Assembly: GCF_000829435.1 (NCBI RefSeq)
Contig: NZ_JXRP01000009.1
Coordinates: forward strand, 62,001 to 126,000
DNA: 64,000 bases
Direction: 5' to 3'
DNA from: Jeotgalibacillus soli
GTDB taxonomy: Bacteria; Bacillota; Bacilli; Bacillales; Jeotgalibacillaceae
Shown here: positions 17,656 through 26,043 of the stretch, one piece after another
Layout: each line of letters begins with the position of its first letter
Position numbering within the stretch: position 1 is the first letter of the stretch
The notes under the pieces: model-generated
Databases searched by the model: none
Told to the model about the DNA's origin: nothing
What the model saw: only the letters and a program-made list of their open reading frames with translations
Program-made: the position numbers and the translations under genes

Positions 17656-19536
17656 ATGACAAAAAAGCAGTTTAAAGCGGAGTCAAAAAGACTGTTGGAA
17701 ATGATGATTAACTCGATTTATTCTCAGAAAGAGATTTTTTTGAGAGAGTTGATTTCAAATGCGAGTGATGCGATTGATAAAATCTATTACAAAGCATTGA
17801 CGGATGAATCCCTAAGCTTTGAAAAGGATCAATATTATTTAAAAGTGTCTGCGGATAAGGAAAATCGTACGCTTGCGATCTCAGATACTGGGATTGGAAT
17901 GACGAAGGAAGAGCTTGAAGCGAATCTTGGAACGATTGCGAAGAGCGGCTCTTTGGCGTTTAAAAATGAAAATGAATCGAAGGATGGGCATGATATCATC
18001 GGTCAATTCGGGGTTGGTTTTTATTCAGCTTTTATGGTAGCTGACGAGGTTACGGTGATTTCCAAGGCGTTAGGTGAAGATACTGCCTATAAATGGGGAT
18101 CTGAAGGAGCAGATGGCTATACAATTGAGGAAGTAGAAAAGGATACAGTAGGTACTGCGATTATTCTAAAAATCAAAGAGAATACAGAAGATGAGAAATA
18201 TGATGAGTACTTGGAAGAGTATCGCTTAAAATCGATCATTAAAAAATACTCTGATTTCATTCGTTACCCAATTAAAATGGATGTGACATCTAGAAAGCTT
18301 AAAGAAGGCAGCGAAAATGAATACGAGGATGTTCAGGAAGAGCAAGTAATTAACAGTATGGTGCCGATTTGGCGAAAAAATAAAAATGAGCTATCGCAAG
18401 AGGATTATGAGAATTTCTATACAGAAAAACGCTATGGTTTTGATAAGCCGTTAAAGCATATCCATATTAGCGTTGATGGTGCTGTACGATATAATGCTAT
18501 TTTATTCATGCCAGAAAATATTCCTTTTGATTATTATTCTAAGGAATTTGAAAAAGGACTTGAGCTATACTCAAATGGCGTATTGATTATGGAAAAATGC
18601 GCTGATTTGCTTCCGGATTATTTCAGCTTTGTAAAGGGAATGGTGGATTCTGAAGATCTGTCTCTGAATATTTCCCGAGAAATTTTACAGCATGACAAGC
18701 AGCTAAAGCTGATAGCGAAAAATATTAACAAGAAAATTAAAAGTGAGCTGCAAAGCTTGTTGCGAGATGATCGTGAGAAATATGAAGTGTTTTATAAATC
18801 CTTTGGCAGACAGTTAAAATATGGGGTTTACAGTGATTTCGGAAGCAATAAGGATGTTTTGCAGGATTTATTGATGTTCTATTCATCCATAGAGAAGAAG
18901 CTGGTTACGTTAGATGAATATGTAACGAGAATGCCGGAAGATCAAAAATATATTTATTATGCTTCTGGTGAATCATATGAAAGAATTGAAAAGCTGCCAC
19001 AGACGGAAGTAGTAGCAGAAAAAGGCTATGAAATTCTATATTTCACTGAGGATATTGATGAGTTTGCCATCCGAATGCTCATGAATTATAAAGAAAAAGA
19101 ATTCAAATCCGTATCAAGCGGCGACCTGGGCTTCGAAGCAGAGGAAAATAAAGACAGTACTGCTTCTGAAGAAAATGAAAACAAAGAGCTGTTTGACCAC
19201 ATGAAAAACGTTCTAGCAGGCAAAGTGAAGGATGTCCGAGTCTCAAAACGATTAAGATCTCACCCTGTATGCTTCGCAACAGACGGTGAAGTGTCCATAG
19301 AAATGGAAAAAATCTTAAGCGCTATGCCGGACAACCAAAATATTAAAGCGGACAAAATTTTGGAAATCAACATTAATCATGAGGTGTTCAGTGCCTTAAT
19401 GAATGCGTTTGTAACGGATAAAGAAAAAGTGAATTTATATACAAACCTGCTGTATAACCAGGCGCTTCTCATTGAAGGCTTGCCAGTCCAGGATCCAGTA
19501 GAGTTTACGAATGATATTTGCAAAATCATGGTATAA
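17656..19536 (+). CDS. htpG: Molecular chaperone HtpG (Hsp90)
   Basis: A 626-residue ATP-dependent chaperone working as a dimer in the cytosol. The N-terminal GHKL ATPase is clear: [28 protein letters not shown] and [15 protein letters not shown]. The middle domain has [15 protein letters not shown] (here [19 protein letters not shown]) with the conserved Arg, and the C-terminal dimerisation domain ends the protein. The length is standard. ATG with AAAGGAGA 8 nt before it. Control by CIRCE/HrcA is predicted; in B. subtilis htpG is instead a class III gene outside the HrcA regulon. Confidence 0.97.
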   Translation: MTKKQFKAESKRLLEMMINSIYSQKEIFLRELISNASDAIDKIYYKALTDESLSFEKDQYYLKVSADKENRTLAISDTGIGMTKEELEANLGTIAKSGSLAFKNENESKDGHDIIGQFGVGFYSAFMVADEVTVISKALGEDTAYKWGSEGADGYTIEEVEKDTVGTAIILKIKENTEDEKYDEYLEEYRLKSIIKKYSDFIRYPIKMDVTSRKLKEGSENEYEDVQEEQVINSMVPIWRKNKNELSQEDYENFYTEKRYGFDKPLKHIHISVDGAVRYNAILFMPENIPFDYYSKEFEKGLELYSNGVLIMEKCADLLPDYFSFVKGMVDSEDLSLNISREILQHDKQLKLIAKNINKKIKSELQSLLRDDREKYEVFYKSFGRQLKYGVYSDFGSNKDVLQDLLMFYSSIEKKLVTLDEYVTRMPEDQKYIYYASGESYERIEKLPQTEVVAEKGYEILYFTEDIDEFAIRMLMNYKEKEFKSVSSGDLGFEAEENKDSTASEENENKELFDHMKNVLAGKVKDVRVSKRLRSHPVCFATDGEVSIEMEKILSAMPDNQNIKADKILEININHEVFSALMNAFVTDKEKVNLYTNLLYNQALLIEGLPVQDPVEFTNDICKIMV

Positions 19537-19548
19537 AGCCATGATGTC

Positions 19549-19583
19549 AAAAGAGCACGGTTAACGCCCGTGCTCTTTTCTTT
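19549..19583 (+). terminator. Terminator of htpG
   Basis: Perfect 11-bp stem AAAAGAGCACG (19549-19559) with CGTGCTCTTTT (19569-19579), 9-nt loop, T-rich tail. Confidence 0.9.
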
Positions 19584-19596
19584 TCAGCTTTGTTAA

Positions 19597-19654
19597 AGTC
19601 CATGGTTGATATTTTTACATAGTTGATTGGAGCGGAAATCAACTGAACAAAGTC
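19597..19654 (+). repeat. Degenerate dispersed intergenic repeat, copy 1
   Basis: Contains GTTGAT, a T-run, then AGTTGATT - GGAGCGGA - AATCAACT, an 8-bp inverted repeat, and AACAAAG. A related stretch with the same GTTGATTGGAGCGG core and spacing occurs at 57310-57375, and a weaker one at about 56322-56370. The core resembles the start of a long intergenic repeat common in Bacillaceae, here reduced to its ends. Confidence 0.5.
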
Positions 19655-19732
19655 TTTTTAAACAGAATCATGATTTTACATCATTGATCCGTCTTATGCG
19701 ATAATGTACAAAAAACAAACAGAGGGATTTCC

Positions 19733-20341
19733 ATGAATGAACAAGACTATGACCGATTGCTTCGTATAAAAACTGCCGGGACGCTGCAGCTCTTGAATCA
19801 ATCGATTCATTATAATCGTTATGAAGCAACGCCCTATGAAGCATTAGATGCTCTTTTTAATGAATATGAATTAAAGAGGACGGATGGAGTCGTCGATTTT
19901 GGTTGCGGGAAGGGCAGGCTGCCGTTTTATGTCCATCACCGTTTTCATGTATCGGTGACAGGTGTTGAAATGAGTGGGCCGCTGTACCAGGATGCGCTTG
20001 AAAACAAGGCGGGCTATATGCAAAAAGTTAAAAAAACACGCGGCTTTATCCGCTTTGAAAGAGGGCTGGCAGAGGAGTATGAGGTTGAGCCTGCGGATAA
20101 TATTTTTTATTTCTTTAATCCTTTTTCCGTCCAAATTTTTATGAAGGTTGTAAATAACATTTTAAAATCAGTGGAGCAGTATAAGAGAGCGGTTGACTTA
20201 ATTCTATATTATCCTACCACTGAGTATATTCAGTTTCTCGAAAGTGCCAGTATCTTTAAACTCTTAAAGGAAGTAAAGGTGCACGAGTTGTATGATCAAA
20301 ATGAGAATGAGAGATTTTTGATTTTTAGGTTTGGGGATTAA
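19733..20341 (+). CDS. Class I SAM-dependent methyltransferase
   Basis: A 202-residue Rossmann-fold methyltransferase. Motif I is VVDFGCGKGRLPFYV (residues about 53-67) for SAM binding, followed by VTGVEMSGPLYQDAL (acidic residue of motif II) and NIFYFFNPFSVQIF at the catalytic-strand position. The substrate is not evident; the FNPF element recalls small-molecule or protein methyltransferases of unknown target in Bacillus. Single-gene unit, ATG preceded by AGAGGGA. No regulatory site seen. Confidence 0.8.
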   Translation: MNEQDYDRLLRIKTAGTLQLLNQSIHYNRYEATPYEALDALFNEYELKRTDGVVDFGCGKGRLPFYVHHRFHVSVTGVEMSGPLYQDALENKAGYMQKVKKTRGFIRFERGLAEEYEVEPADNIFYFFNPFSVQIFMKVVNNILKSVEQYKRAVDLILYYPTTEYIQFLESASIFKLLKEVKVHELYDQNENERFLIFRFGD

Positions 20342-20468
20342 TTAATTTTCGATAAAGTCCATAAGAAAAAATTTATTTATAACAACCTAATCCAGCAAGA
20401 TAGTGACCTATTGCAATAATCTCTGACATGTCCTATCGTTAAAGAAAAACCATATTTTTTCAGACAGG

Positions 20469-21029
20469 ATGGATCGTATGGATGAGTTTGATCAGTCCCT
20501 TAAGGCGTTTATCGAAGCAGCAGGGTGGCTGGCTCCTTTTCTCTTTATTCTATTGCATTTATTTCGACCGCTTTTCTTTTTGCCAGTGATTGTTGTCTGT
20601 ATTGCGGGAGGTGTTTTATTCGGTTTTGTTGAGGGGGCATTATTATCCTTTATTGGCCTATCCCTAATGAGTTTTGTTTCTTACGTGCTAGTTAATAAGT
20701 TTCCGAGGTTTCGGGAAAAGGTCGGAAAATTGAAGGAAAAAATATTTAAGAACCAAACGCTTACTGTAGGGCAGGTAATGATTTTACGTATCATGCCATT
20801 CGTTCATTTTCATTTGCTTTCTCTTTATTTAATGGAATCGGCAAAGTCATTCAAGGAATATATGTATTATTCCTTATTAGGTCTTATTCTGCCAGCGGTC
20901 ATATATACCGCTTTTGGCGAAGCGATTACAGCGTTTCCCTGGTATTTAACCGTATTGATGATGTTTATCTTAGTGATCATCTTTAGCCTTATTGGAAAAT
21001 TTAATCAATCCCCCGTGCGAAGAGCTTAA
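20469..21029 (+). CDS. TVP38/TMEM64 (VTT-domain) membrane protein
   Basis: A 186-residue integral membrane protein with four to five hydrophobic helices. The VTT/SNARE-associated signature is visible: FRPLFFLPVIVVCIAGGVLFGFVEGALLS, a re-entrant-loop region, and MPFVHFHLLSLYLMESAKSFKEYMYYSLLGLILPA. DedA-superfamily members of this type are thought to move lipids across the membrane or support envelope homeostasis; the exact role is unknown. Two ATGs (20469 and 20478) are possible; GACAGG lies just before the first. Terminator follows. Confidence 0.8.
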   Translation: MDRMDEFDQSLKAFIEAAGWLAPFLFILLHLFRPLFFLPVIVVCIAGGVLFGFVEGALLSFIGLSLMSFVSYVLVNKFPRFREKVGKLKEKIFKNQTLTVGQVMILRIMPFVHFHLLSLYLMESAKSFKEYMYYSLLGLILPAVIYTAFGEAITAFPWYLTVLMMFILVIIFSLIGKFNQSPVRRA

Positions 21030-21046
21030 TTGAAAAGCGACAACTA

Positions 21047-21091
21047 AACGTCTGACCCCAGAGGAACTAGCAGTAGGGTCGGGCGTTTTTC
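21047..21091 (+). terminator. Terminator after the VTT-domain gene
   Basis: AACGTCTGACCC pairs with GGGTCGGGCGTT (G-T wobbles) across a 13-15-nt loop, followed by TTTTTCG. Confidence 0.75.
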
Positions 21092-21136
21092 GTTTATTTT
21101 TATAATTATTAGAGAAAGAATAAAGAGATCATATAT

Positions 21137-21187
21137 TTGCACTATTGTATCTTGATGATTATAATTACTACATAATAATAATTATAA
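21137..21187 (+). promoter_or_regulatory. fetAB promoter with PerR box at the start site
   Basis: TTGCAC (21137-21142), 17 bp, TATAAT (21160-21165) forms a near-perfect sigma-A promoter. Immediately downstream, 21173-21187 reads TAATAATAATTATAA, matching 13 of the 14 fixed positions of the PerR box TTATAATNATTATAA, so a bound repressor would cover +1. This predicts peroxide or low-iron PerR control of the exporter genes. Confidence 0.75.
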
Positions 21188-21224
21188 ATAAAATTCATTT
21201 ATTATAATTAAGGAAGTGAACGGC

Positions 21225-21956
21225 ATGTCTGTAAATGATCAAGCAGCGGTTAGGTTCAATAAGGTGAGCTATGCCAATGATGGCCATCAAATACTGAAAA
21301 ATATAACCGGATGGTTTCCAAAAGGCAGGATTACAACGCTTGTAGGTCCTTCCGGAGCGGGAAAGACATCGTTGTTTAAGCTGTGCAACAGTCTTACCTC
21401 TCCGACCTCAGGAGACATTTACATAGGGGATAAAAAAATCGAAAGCTACGATCCTGTCGAGCTTCGCAGAATGGTTGGAATGGCACTGCAAAACGCAACG
21501 ATGATCGGCGGCACTGTGATGAAAAACCTGGCGCTTCCACTTGAGCTTCAAGGAAAAGAACTGCCGGTGGAAACAGCGGAAGAGCTTGTAAAGGTGGTTG
21601 GTTTGGATGAGTCATTTTTAGAGCGTGATACCAGAGATTTATCAGGCGGCCAGCGCCAAAAGGTGTCCATTGCGCGTACCCTTGTGAATCGTCCTGAAAT
21701 TTTATTGTTAGATGAAATCACTTCAGCGCTGGACCGTGTTTCTCAGCAGGACATTGAAGATCTTATTGTAAGAATTAATCAGAAATATGGTACCACGATG
21801 ATTTGGATTACCCATAATTTGCAGCAGGCATTCAACGTTGGAGACTATACATGGGTCATGATGGATGGGGAATTGATTGAAGCAGGAGAAAGCTCAATAC
21901 TTGAGCATTCAAAAAAAGAACGCGTCCAGCGGTTTGTAAAGGGGCAGGTTGAATGA
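21225..21956 (+). CDS. fetA: ABC exporter ATP-binding protein, FetA-like (iron export)
   Basis: A 243-residue ABC ATPase: Walker A GPSGAGKTS, Q-loop GMALQNA, signature LSGGQRQKVSIA, Walker B ILLLDEITSALD and the switch His in WITHNLQQ. It overlaps by 4 bp the gene for a FetB/UPF0014 permease; the pair matches the FetAB iron exporter known to protect E. coli from iron-plus-peroxide stress. The frame opens at 21216, but the ATG at 21225 with AAGGAAG 8 nt before it is preferred. A PerR box sits at its promoter, which supports an iron/oxidative-stress role (inference). Confidence 0.88.
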   Translation: MSVNDQAAVRFNKVSYANDGHQILKNITGWFPKGRITTLVGPSGAGKTSLFKLCNSLTSPTSGDIYIGDKKIESYDPVELRRMVGMALQNATMIGGTVMKNLALPLELQGKELPVETAEELVKVVGLDESFLERDTRDLSGGQRQKVSIARTLVNRPEILLLDEITSALDRVSQQDIEDLIVRINQKYGTTMIWITHNLQQAFNVGDYTWVMMDGELIEAGESSILEHSKKERVQRFVKGQVE

Positions 21957-22720
21957 GTTTTCTTACGTTATCCATCACATTAATCTTTGTAATCATTCCG
22001 CTTATTTTATCGAAAACACTTAAACTTGGTCTTGAAAAAGATACCGTAATTGCAACCATTCGATCAATCGTTCAATTGCTTGCGGTAGGATTTATTCTTC
22101 AATTCGTCTTTGATTCAGAAAACATGATCTATATCCTCTTGATGCTTATTCTTATGATTGGGGCAGCTACGCAAAATGCTCGGAAAAAGGGTGCCGCGAT
22201 TAAGGGAATCACGTGGAAATTGGTCGGGACATTCATTTTTATAGAAATTCTGACGCAAGGGATTTTACTTGGATTGAATATTACTCCGGCAACTGCGCAA
22301 TACATTATTCCAATCAGTGGAATGGTCATTGGGAATTCAATGGTCCTGGCTATTTTGTTCCTTAACCGTTTTACAGCTGAAATCGAGAACCATCAAGACG
22401 AAGCTGAGCTCATTTTGTCACTTGGCGGTACTCCAAAGCAGGCGATTCATAAACAGCTCATCACCTCCATACAGGCCAGCACTATTCCGACAATCGAAAG
22501 TCAAAAAACAATTGGTCTTGTTCAGCTCCCGGGGATGATGAGTGGACAAATCATTGCTGGAGCAGACCCTATTCAAGCTGTCCTATTTCAGCTGCTTATC
22601 ATATTCCTGCTCTTAACAACAGCGGTTGTCACGAGCGTCATGCTCGGCTTCTTGTCGTATCCAACACTTTTCAATGAACGTATGCAGTTGTTAGATCTTC
22701 GAAATAGAGATTCTAAATAA
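21953..22720 (+). CDS. fetB: Iron export permease FetB (UPF0014 family)
   Basis: A 255-residue membrane protein with about seven helices. The UPF0014/FetB signatures are present: LGLEKDTVIATIRSIVQLLAVGF, MLILMIGAATQNARKKG, IPISGMVIGNSMVLAILFLNRF, and the coupling region LSLGGTPKQAI plus VQLPGMMSGQIIAGADPIQAV. It forms the transmembrane part of the exporter energised by the upstream ATPase; start overlaps the FetA stop (ATGA). Iron as substrate is taken from the family. Confidence 0.9.
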   Translation: MSFLTLSITLIFVIIPLILSKTLKLGLEKDTVIATIRSIVQLLAVGFILQFVFDSENMIYILLMLILMIGAATQNARKKGAAIKGITWKLVGTFIFIEILTQGILLGLNITPATAQYIIPISGMVIGNSMVLAILFLNRFTAEIENHQDEAELILSLGGTPKQAIHKQLITSIQASTIPTIESQKTIGLVQLPGMMSGQIIAGADPIQAVLFQLLIIFLLLTTAVVTSVMLGFLSYPTLFNERMQLLDLRNRDSK

Positions 22721-22740
22721 AATAATATAAACATATCGGT

Positions 22741-22785
22741 CCTTCACTAACGCTTTCATATTAGCGCAGTGAAGGGCTATTTTTC
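22741..22785 (+). terminator. Terminator of fetAB
   Basis: CCTTCACT (22741-22748) pairs with AGTGAAGG (22768-22775), with an inner CGCT/AGCG stem, followed by CTATTTTTC. The remaining gap 22786-23042 shows only AT-rich sequence and the AAGGAGA ribosome binding site of the next gene. Confidence 0.8.
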
Positions 22786-23042
22786 ATGTAGGGACATATT
22801 TTTATAAAAAGGAGTATGTAGACATAAGAAACTCGTTCAAAGGACTTTTCTATCTTTTTTATCTAAATATTAATTCAATCAGCATGAACTCCCATAGTGT
22901 TGAAGGGGTTTTTTTTACTATATATAATAGAAAGTTTATATATATTGTAGTATCATTTACCTAACAAACATCAGTGTGCAACATGTGAGAAAAATCACAT
23001 AACTAGTAAATAAAATAAGACTGGCAGAAAAGGAGAAAGGCA

Positions 23043-24146
23043 TTGCGATTAATTACGCTGAGCCGGTGTCAACCGGGGATGAAACTAGGTAAATCGATTT
23101 ACAATGAAAAAGGAAAGGTTTTGTTAGTTCAAGGGACTGAGCTGAGTGCTCGGCTAATTAAGCGATTAGGAAAATACCACGTGTCAACTATTTACATAGA
23201 AGATGAAATTTCTGAGGGAATTGAAATAATAGAAGCGATTCCTCCCGAGCTTCGATTCGAAGCGGAAAATACCATCACGGAAGGTTTTTACCAGATTGCT
23301 GAGCTTGCTTCAAATAAAAATTTACAAACGATGATGAAATCTGAAAGGGCGATACGCAGCTTTCAAAAAATATTTAAGGATATTTTACATTCACTAAATG
23401 GTAATCATCAGGCATTAAATTTATTGGCCACGACAAAAATTCACGAGAATTATGTATACACACATTCACTCAATGTATCGATTTATGCTTGTCAGCTGGC
23501 AATAGAGAATGGTTTGCCGTTGAAGACGATTGAAGATATCGGTATGGGTGCGATGCTGCATGATCTGGGCACGGTGTTTGTCCCGCTGGAAATATTAAAT
23601 AAGCCCGGTAAGCTGACAGATGAAGAATATGAGCAGGTGCAGTCCCACTGTGAGCTGGGATTTGAAATGCTTAGAAAGATTCATGAAATTCCTTTGCCGG
23701 TTGCTCATTGTGCACTTCAGCACCATGAACGAATGGACGGCTCAGGTTATCCAAGGGGATTAAAGGAAAATGAAATTCATCGATACGCAAAAATACTAAG
23801 CGTTGCAGATGTATTTGACGCGGTGACAAGCCCGCGAGCGTATCGACCTTCAATGCTGCCGCATAAAGGAATTGAACTGCTTTATGCAGGGAGCGGAACG
23901 TTATTTGACAGGAAACAGGTGGACTTGTTTAAAGAGGGGGTTGCGATCTACCCTCAAGGTTTGACGGTGGTATTAAATGATGGAAGAAGCGGAATTGTAT
24001 CAAAATATAATTATCATTCCGTTGGACGTCCCGTGATCAGGGTGATTAAGGATGAAGGAAATCAAGACGTGAAACCGTACGAAATTGATTTATCCACGAA
24101 AGATTATTTAACAGTAGAGATTGTAGAAGCGGATGCATTACTATAG
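23043..24146 (+). CDS. HD-GYP domain protein (probable c-di-GMP phosphodiesterase)
   Basis: A 367-residue cytosolic protein. The N-terminal ~100 residues are a DUF3391-like or uncharacterised regulatory part starting RLITLSRCQPGMKLGKSIY. The HD-GYP domain follows: YVYTHSLNVSIYA, the metal-binding H173-D174 in AMLHDLGT, HHERMDGSGYPRGL with the GYP motif, and VADVFDAVTSPRAYRP. All metal ligands expected of an active enzyme are present, so hydrolysis of c-di-GMP or related dinucleotides is likely. It starts with TTG behind AAAAGGAGAAAGG. The C-terminal 90 residues form a small beta domain seen in many Bacillus HD-GYP proteins. Single-gene unit. Confidence 0.9.
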   Translation: MRLITLSRCQPGMKLGKSIYNEKGKVLLVQGTELSARLIKRLGKYHVSTIYIEDEISEGIEIIEAIPPELRFEAENTITEGFYQIAELASNKNLQTMMKSERAIRSFQKIFKDILHSLNGNHQALNLLATTKIHENYVYTHSLNVSIYACQLAIENGLPLKTIEDIGMGAMLHDLGTVFVPLEILNKPGKLTDEEYEQVQSHCELGFEMLRKIHEIPLPVAHCALQHHERMDGSGYPRGLKENEIHRYAKILSVADVFDAVTSPRAYRPSMLPHKGIELLYAGSGTLFDRKQVDLFKEGVAIYPQGLTVVLNDGRSGIVSKYNYHSVGRPVIRVIKDEGNQDVKPYEIDLSTKDYLTVEIVEADALL

Positions 24147-24154
24147 CTGAAAAA

Positions 24155-24179
24155 ACCCTCTGACATGATGTCAGAGGGT
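24155..24179. terminator. Bidirectional terminator between convergent genes
   Basis: Perfect 11-bp stem ACCCTCTGACA (24155-24165) with TGTCAGAGGGT (24169-24179), 3-nt loop, between the HD-GYP gene and the convergent peptide transporter. Confidence 0.85.
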
Positions 24180-24190
24180 ATTAATGTTCT

Positions 24191-25681
24191 TTATTTTACA
24201 TTTTGCATTAACCGTTGAATGATAGGTGCCAGCAAGAAGAGAAGAATACTAAGTACTATAGCTGCTCCTCCAATTATCCCAAAGTACACCATTTCAGTTT
24301 CTGGCGTGTAGAATTTAACAATTTGTGCGTTAAGGGCCTGTGCAGCAGCGTTTGATAAGAACCACAGACTCATCGTTTGTGCTGAAAAGGCAGCAGGTGC
24401 TAGTTTTGTTGTGGCGGAAAGACCGACCGGTGACAAGCATAGTTCCCCGAGTACAACAATGAAATAGCTAAGCACGAGCCATAGCGGGTTTACCAATGAA
24501 TCGCTGCCGCCCAAGTAAGCGGGTAAAAGAATGACGATAAATGATAAGCCGGCAAACAATAACCCGAATGAGAATTTCTTAGGTATCGATGGCTGGCGCT
24601 CCCCGAGTTTAACCCAAAACCAAGCAAAAAGCGGTGCTAAAAGGATTATAAATAACGGGTTTAACGATTGGAACCAGGCAGGAGATATATGAATTCCTGC
24701 AAAGTCCAGATCCGTACGTTTATCTGCATAGCTGGCAAGAATGGTTGAGCCTTGCTCTTGAATCGCCCAGAACATCACAGAAGCGATAAACAGGGGGATA
24801 TACGCAATAATACGTGACCGCTCGACTGCCGTCGTTTTCGGGCTGCGATACATGACAACGAAATATAATGTCGGCAGCAAAACTCCTAAAATCCCTACAA
24901 GTGCGATAAAGGAGCTAAACGTAAGCAGACCTGTTGGAATCGCAATGGCAATCAAGCCAGCTATTACAGCTGCACTCAAACCAATAATCGTAAAAACTTT
25001 TTTCTTTTCACCCGGGGACAGCGGGTTTGGTACATACGTCCCAGCCAGGCCAAGATTCTTTTTCTTTGTAAACATAAAGGCGACCAACCCAAAAAACATA
25101 CCGATTGCCGCAAGTCCAAAGCCTAAGTGGAAATTTTTCATTCCTACTGTTCCCACCACTAATGGTGAAAGGAATCCGCCAAGATTAATCCCCATATAGA
25201 AGATGCTGAATCCTGCATCACGGCGATTATCTTCTTCGCTGTACATATCACCGACAATGCTGGATACGTTAGGCTTAAGCAACCCTGTACCGAGAACAAT
25301 CAGCACCATGGAAACGAAGAACAGGGCGATGCTTCCTGGTATTGCTAACACAATGTGTCCGAGCATAATCAAAATCCCACCGTAAAATACTGCTTTTGAC
25401 GTACCGAAAATTCTGTCGGCTAACCAGCCGCCAATAATTCCGGACATATACACTAACGACCCATAGATCGACATAATGGCAAGAGCAGTATTTTCAGGGA
25501 TGCCCAATCCGCCTTTTGACACCTCATAATACATATAGAAAACAAGAATGGCTCTCATACCATAATAGGAGAAGCGTTCCCAGAACTCTGTGAAAAATAG
25601 AGTAAATAATCCTTTAGGATGTCCTAAGAAGCCTTTTTGAGGTACGCTTGCCACAATTTTCTGTTTACTTAAATCTGACAT
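24191..25681 (-). CDS. dtpT: POT/PTR-family di-/tripeptide:H+ symporter
   Basis: A 496-residue MFS transporter with 12-14 helices, importing di- and tripeptides with protons. The POT signatures are clear: the N-terminal FFTEFWERFSYYGMRAILVFYM with the ExxERFxYY motif in the first helix, the GGWLADRIFG loop, and the FYMGINLGGF PTR2 signature. Length and pattern match DtpT/YclF of Bacillus and lactic bacteria. Start ATG with AGGAGGTAG just upstream on the minus strand. Single-gene unit. Its promoter must lie in 25682-25835. Confidence 0.93.
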   Translation of the reverse strand: MSDLSKQKIVASVPQKGFLGHPKGLFTLFFTEFWERFSYYGMRAILVFYMYYEVSKGGLGIPENTALAIMSIYGSLVYMSGIIGGWLADRIFGTSKAVFYGGILIMLGHIVLAIPGSIALFFVSMVLIVLGTGLLKPNVSSIVGDMYSEEDNRRDAGFSIFYMGINLGGFLSPLVVGTVGMKNFHLGFGLAAIGMFFGLVAFMFTKKKNLGLAGTYVPNPLSPGEKKKVFTIIGLSAAVIAGLIAIAIPTGLLTFSSFIALVGILGVLLPTLYFVVMYRSPKTTAVERSRIIAYIPLFIASVMFWAIQEQGSTILASYADKRTDLDFAGIHISPAWFQSLNPLFIILLAPLFAWFWVKLGERQPSIPKKFSFGLLFAGLSFIVILLPAYLGGSDSLVNPLWLVLSYFIVVLGELCLSPVGLSATTKLAPAAFSAQTMSLWFLSNAAAQALNAQIVKFYTPETEMVYFGIIGGAAIVLSILLFLLAPIIQRLMQNVK

Positions 25682-25835
25682 AGTTCTACCTCCTTTGTTA
25701 TTTTAATATAATAACAAAAAGTATTAAATTGTCAAAAAGTATTTATTGTATATTTTTTAGGTATTATGATAGTGATTGCTGTGAATAAGAATATATTTAA
25801 TAAAATGGATAAATAATGAATTTTTAAAATAAAAA

Positions 25836-25881
25836 CCTCAAATAACTATCGTGTTGAGAAGTGTACGATAGTTATTTGAGG
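25836..25881. terminator. Large orphan hairpin
   Basis: A perfect 17-bp inverted repeat, CCTCAAATAACTATCGT (25836-25852) with ACGATAGTTATTTGAGG (25865-25881), loop 12 nt. On the minus strand it is followed by a T-rich tail, as in a terminator, but the ggt gene already has its own hairpin at 26005. The rest of the gap 25682-26004 holds no gene. Confidence 0.6.
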
Positions 25882-26004
25882 GAAATATTTCAAATGGGAG
25901 AATAGTTGTTTTATGAATGTATACGTGAATAGAATTTTGATTGAGGCATGGTTCCTGAAGGGGAGTAAAATCAAAAAGGTATGGACGTAAGTAAAAATAA
26001 AAAA

Positions 26005-26036
26005 CACAGTCTTCTGGATTAGTCTAGAAGACTGTG
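26005..26036 (-). terminator. Terminator of ggt
   Basis: Eleven-bp stem CACAGTCTTCT (26005-26015) with AGAAGACTGTG (26026-26036); the minus-strand tail reads TTTTTTATTTTT. Confidence 0.88.
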
Positions 26037-26043
26037 ACTGGAT

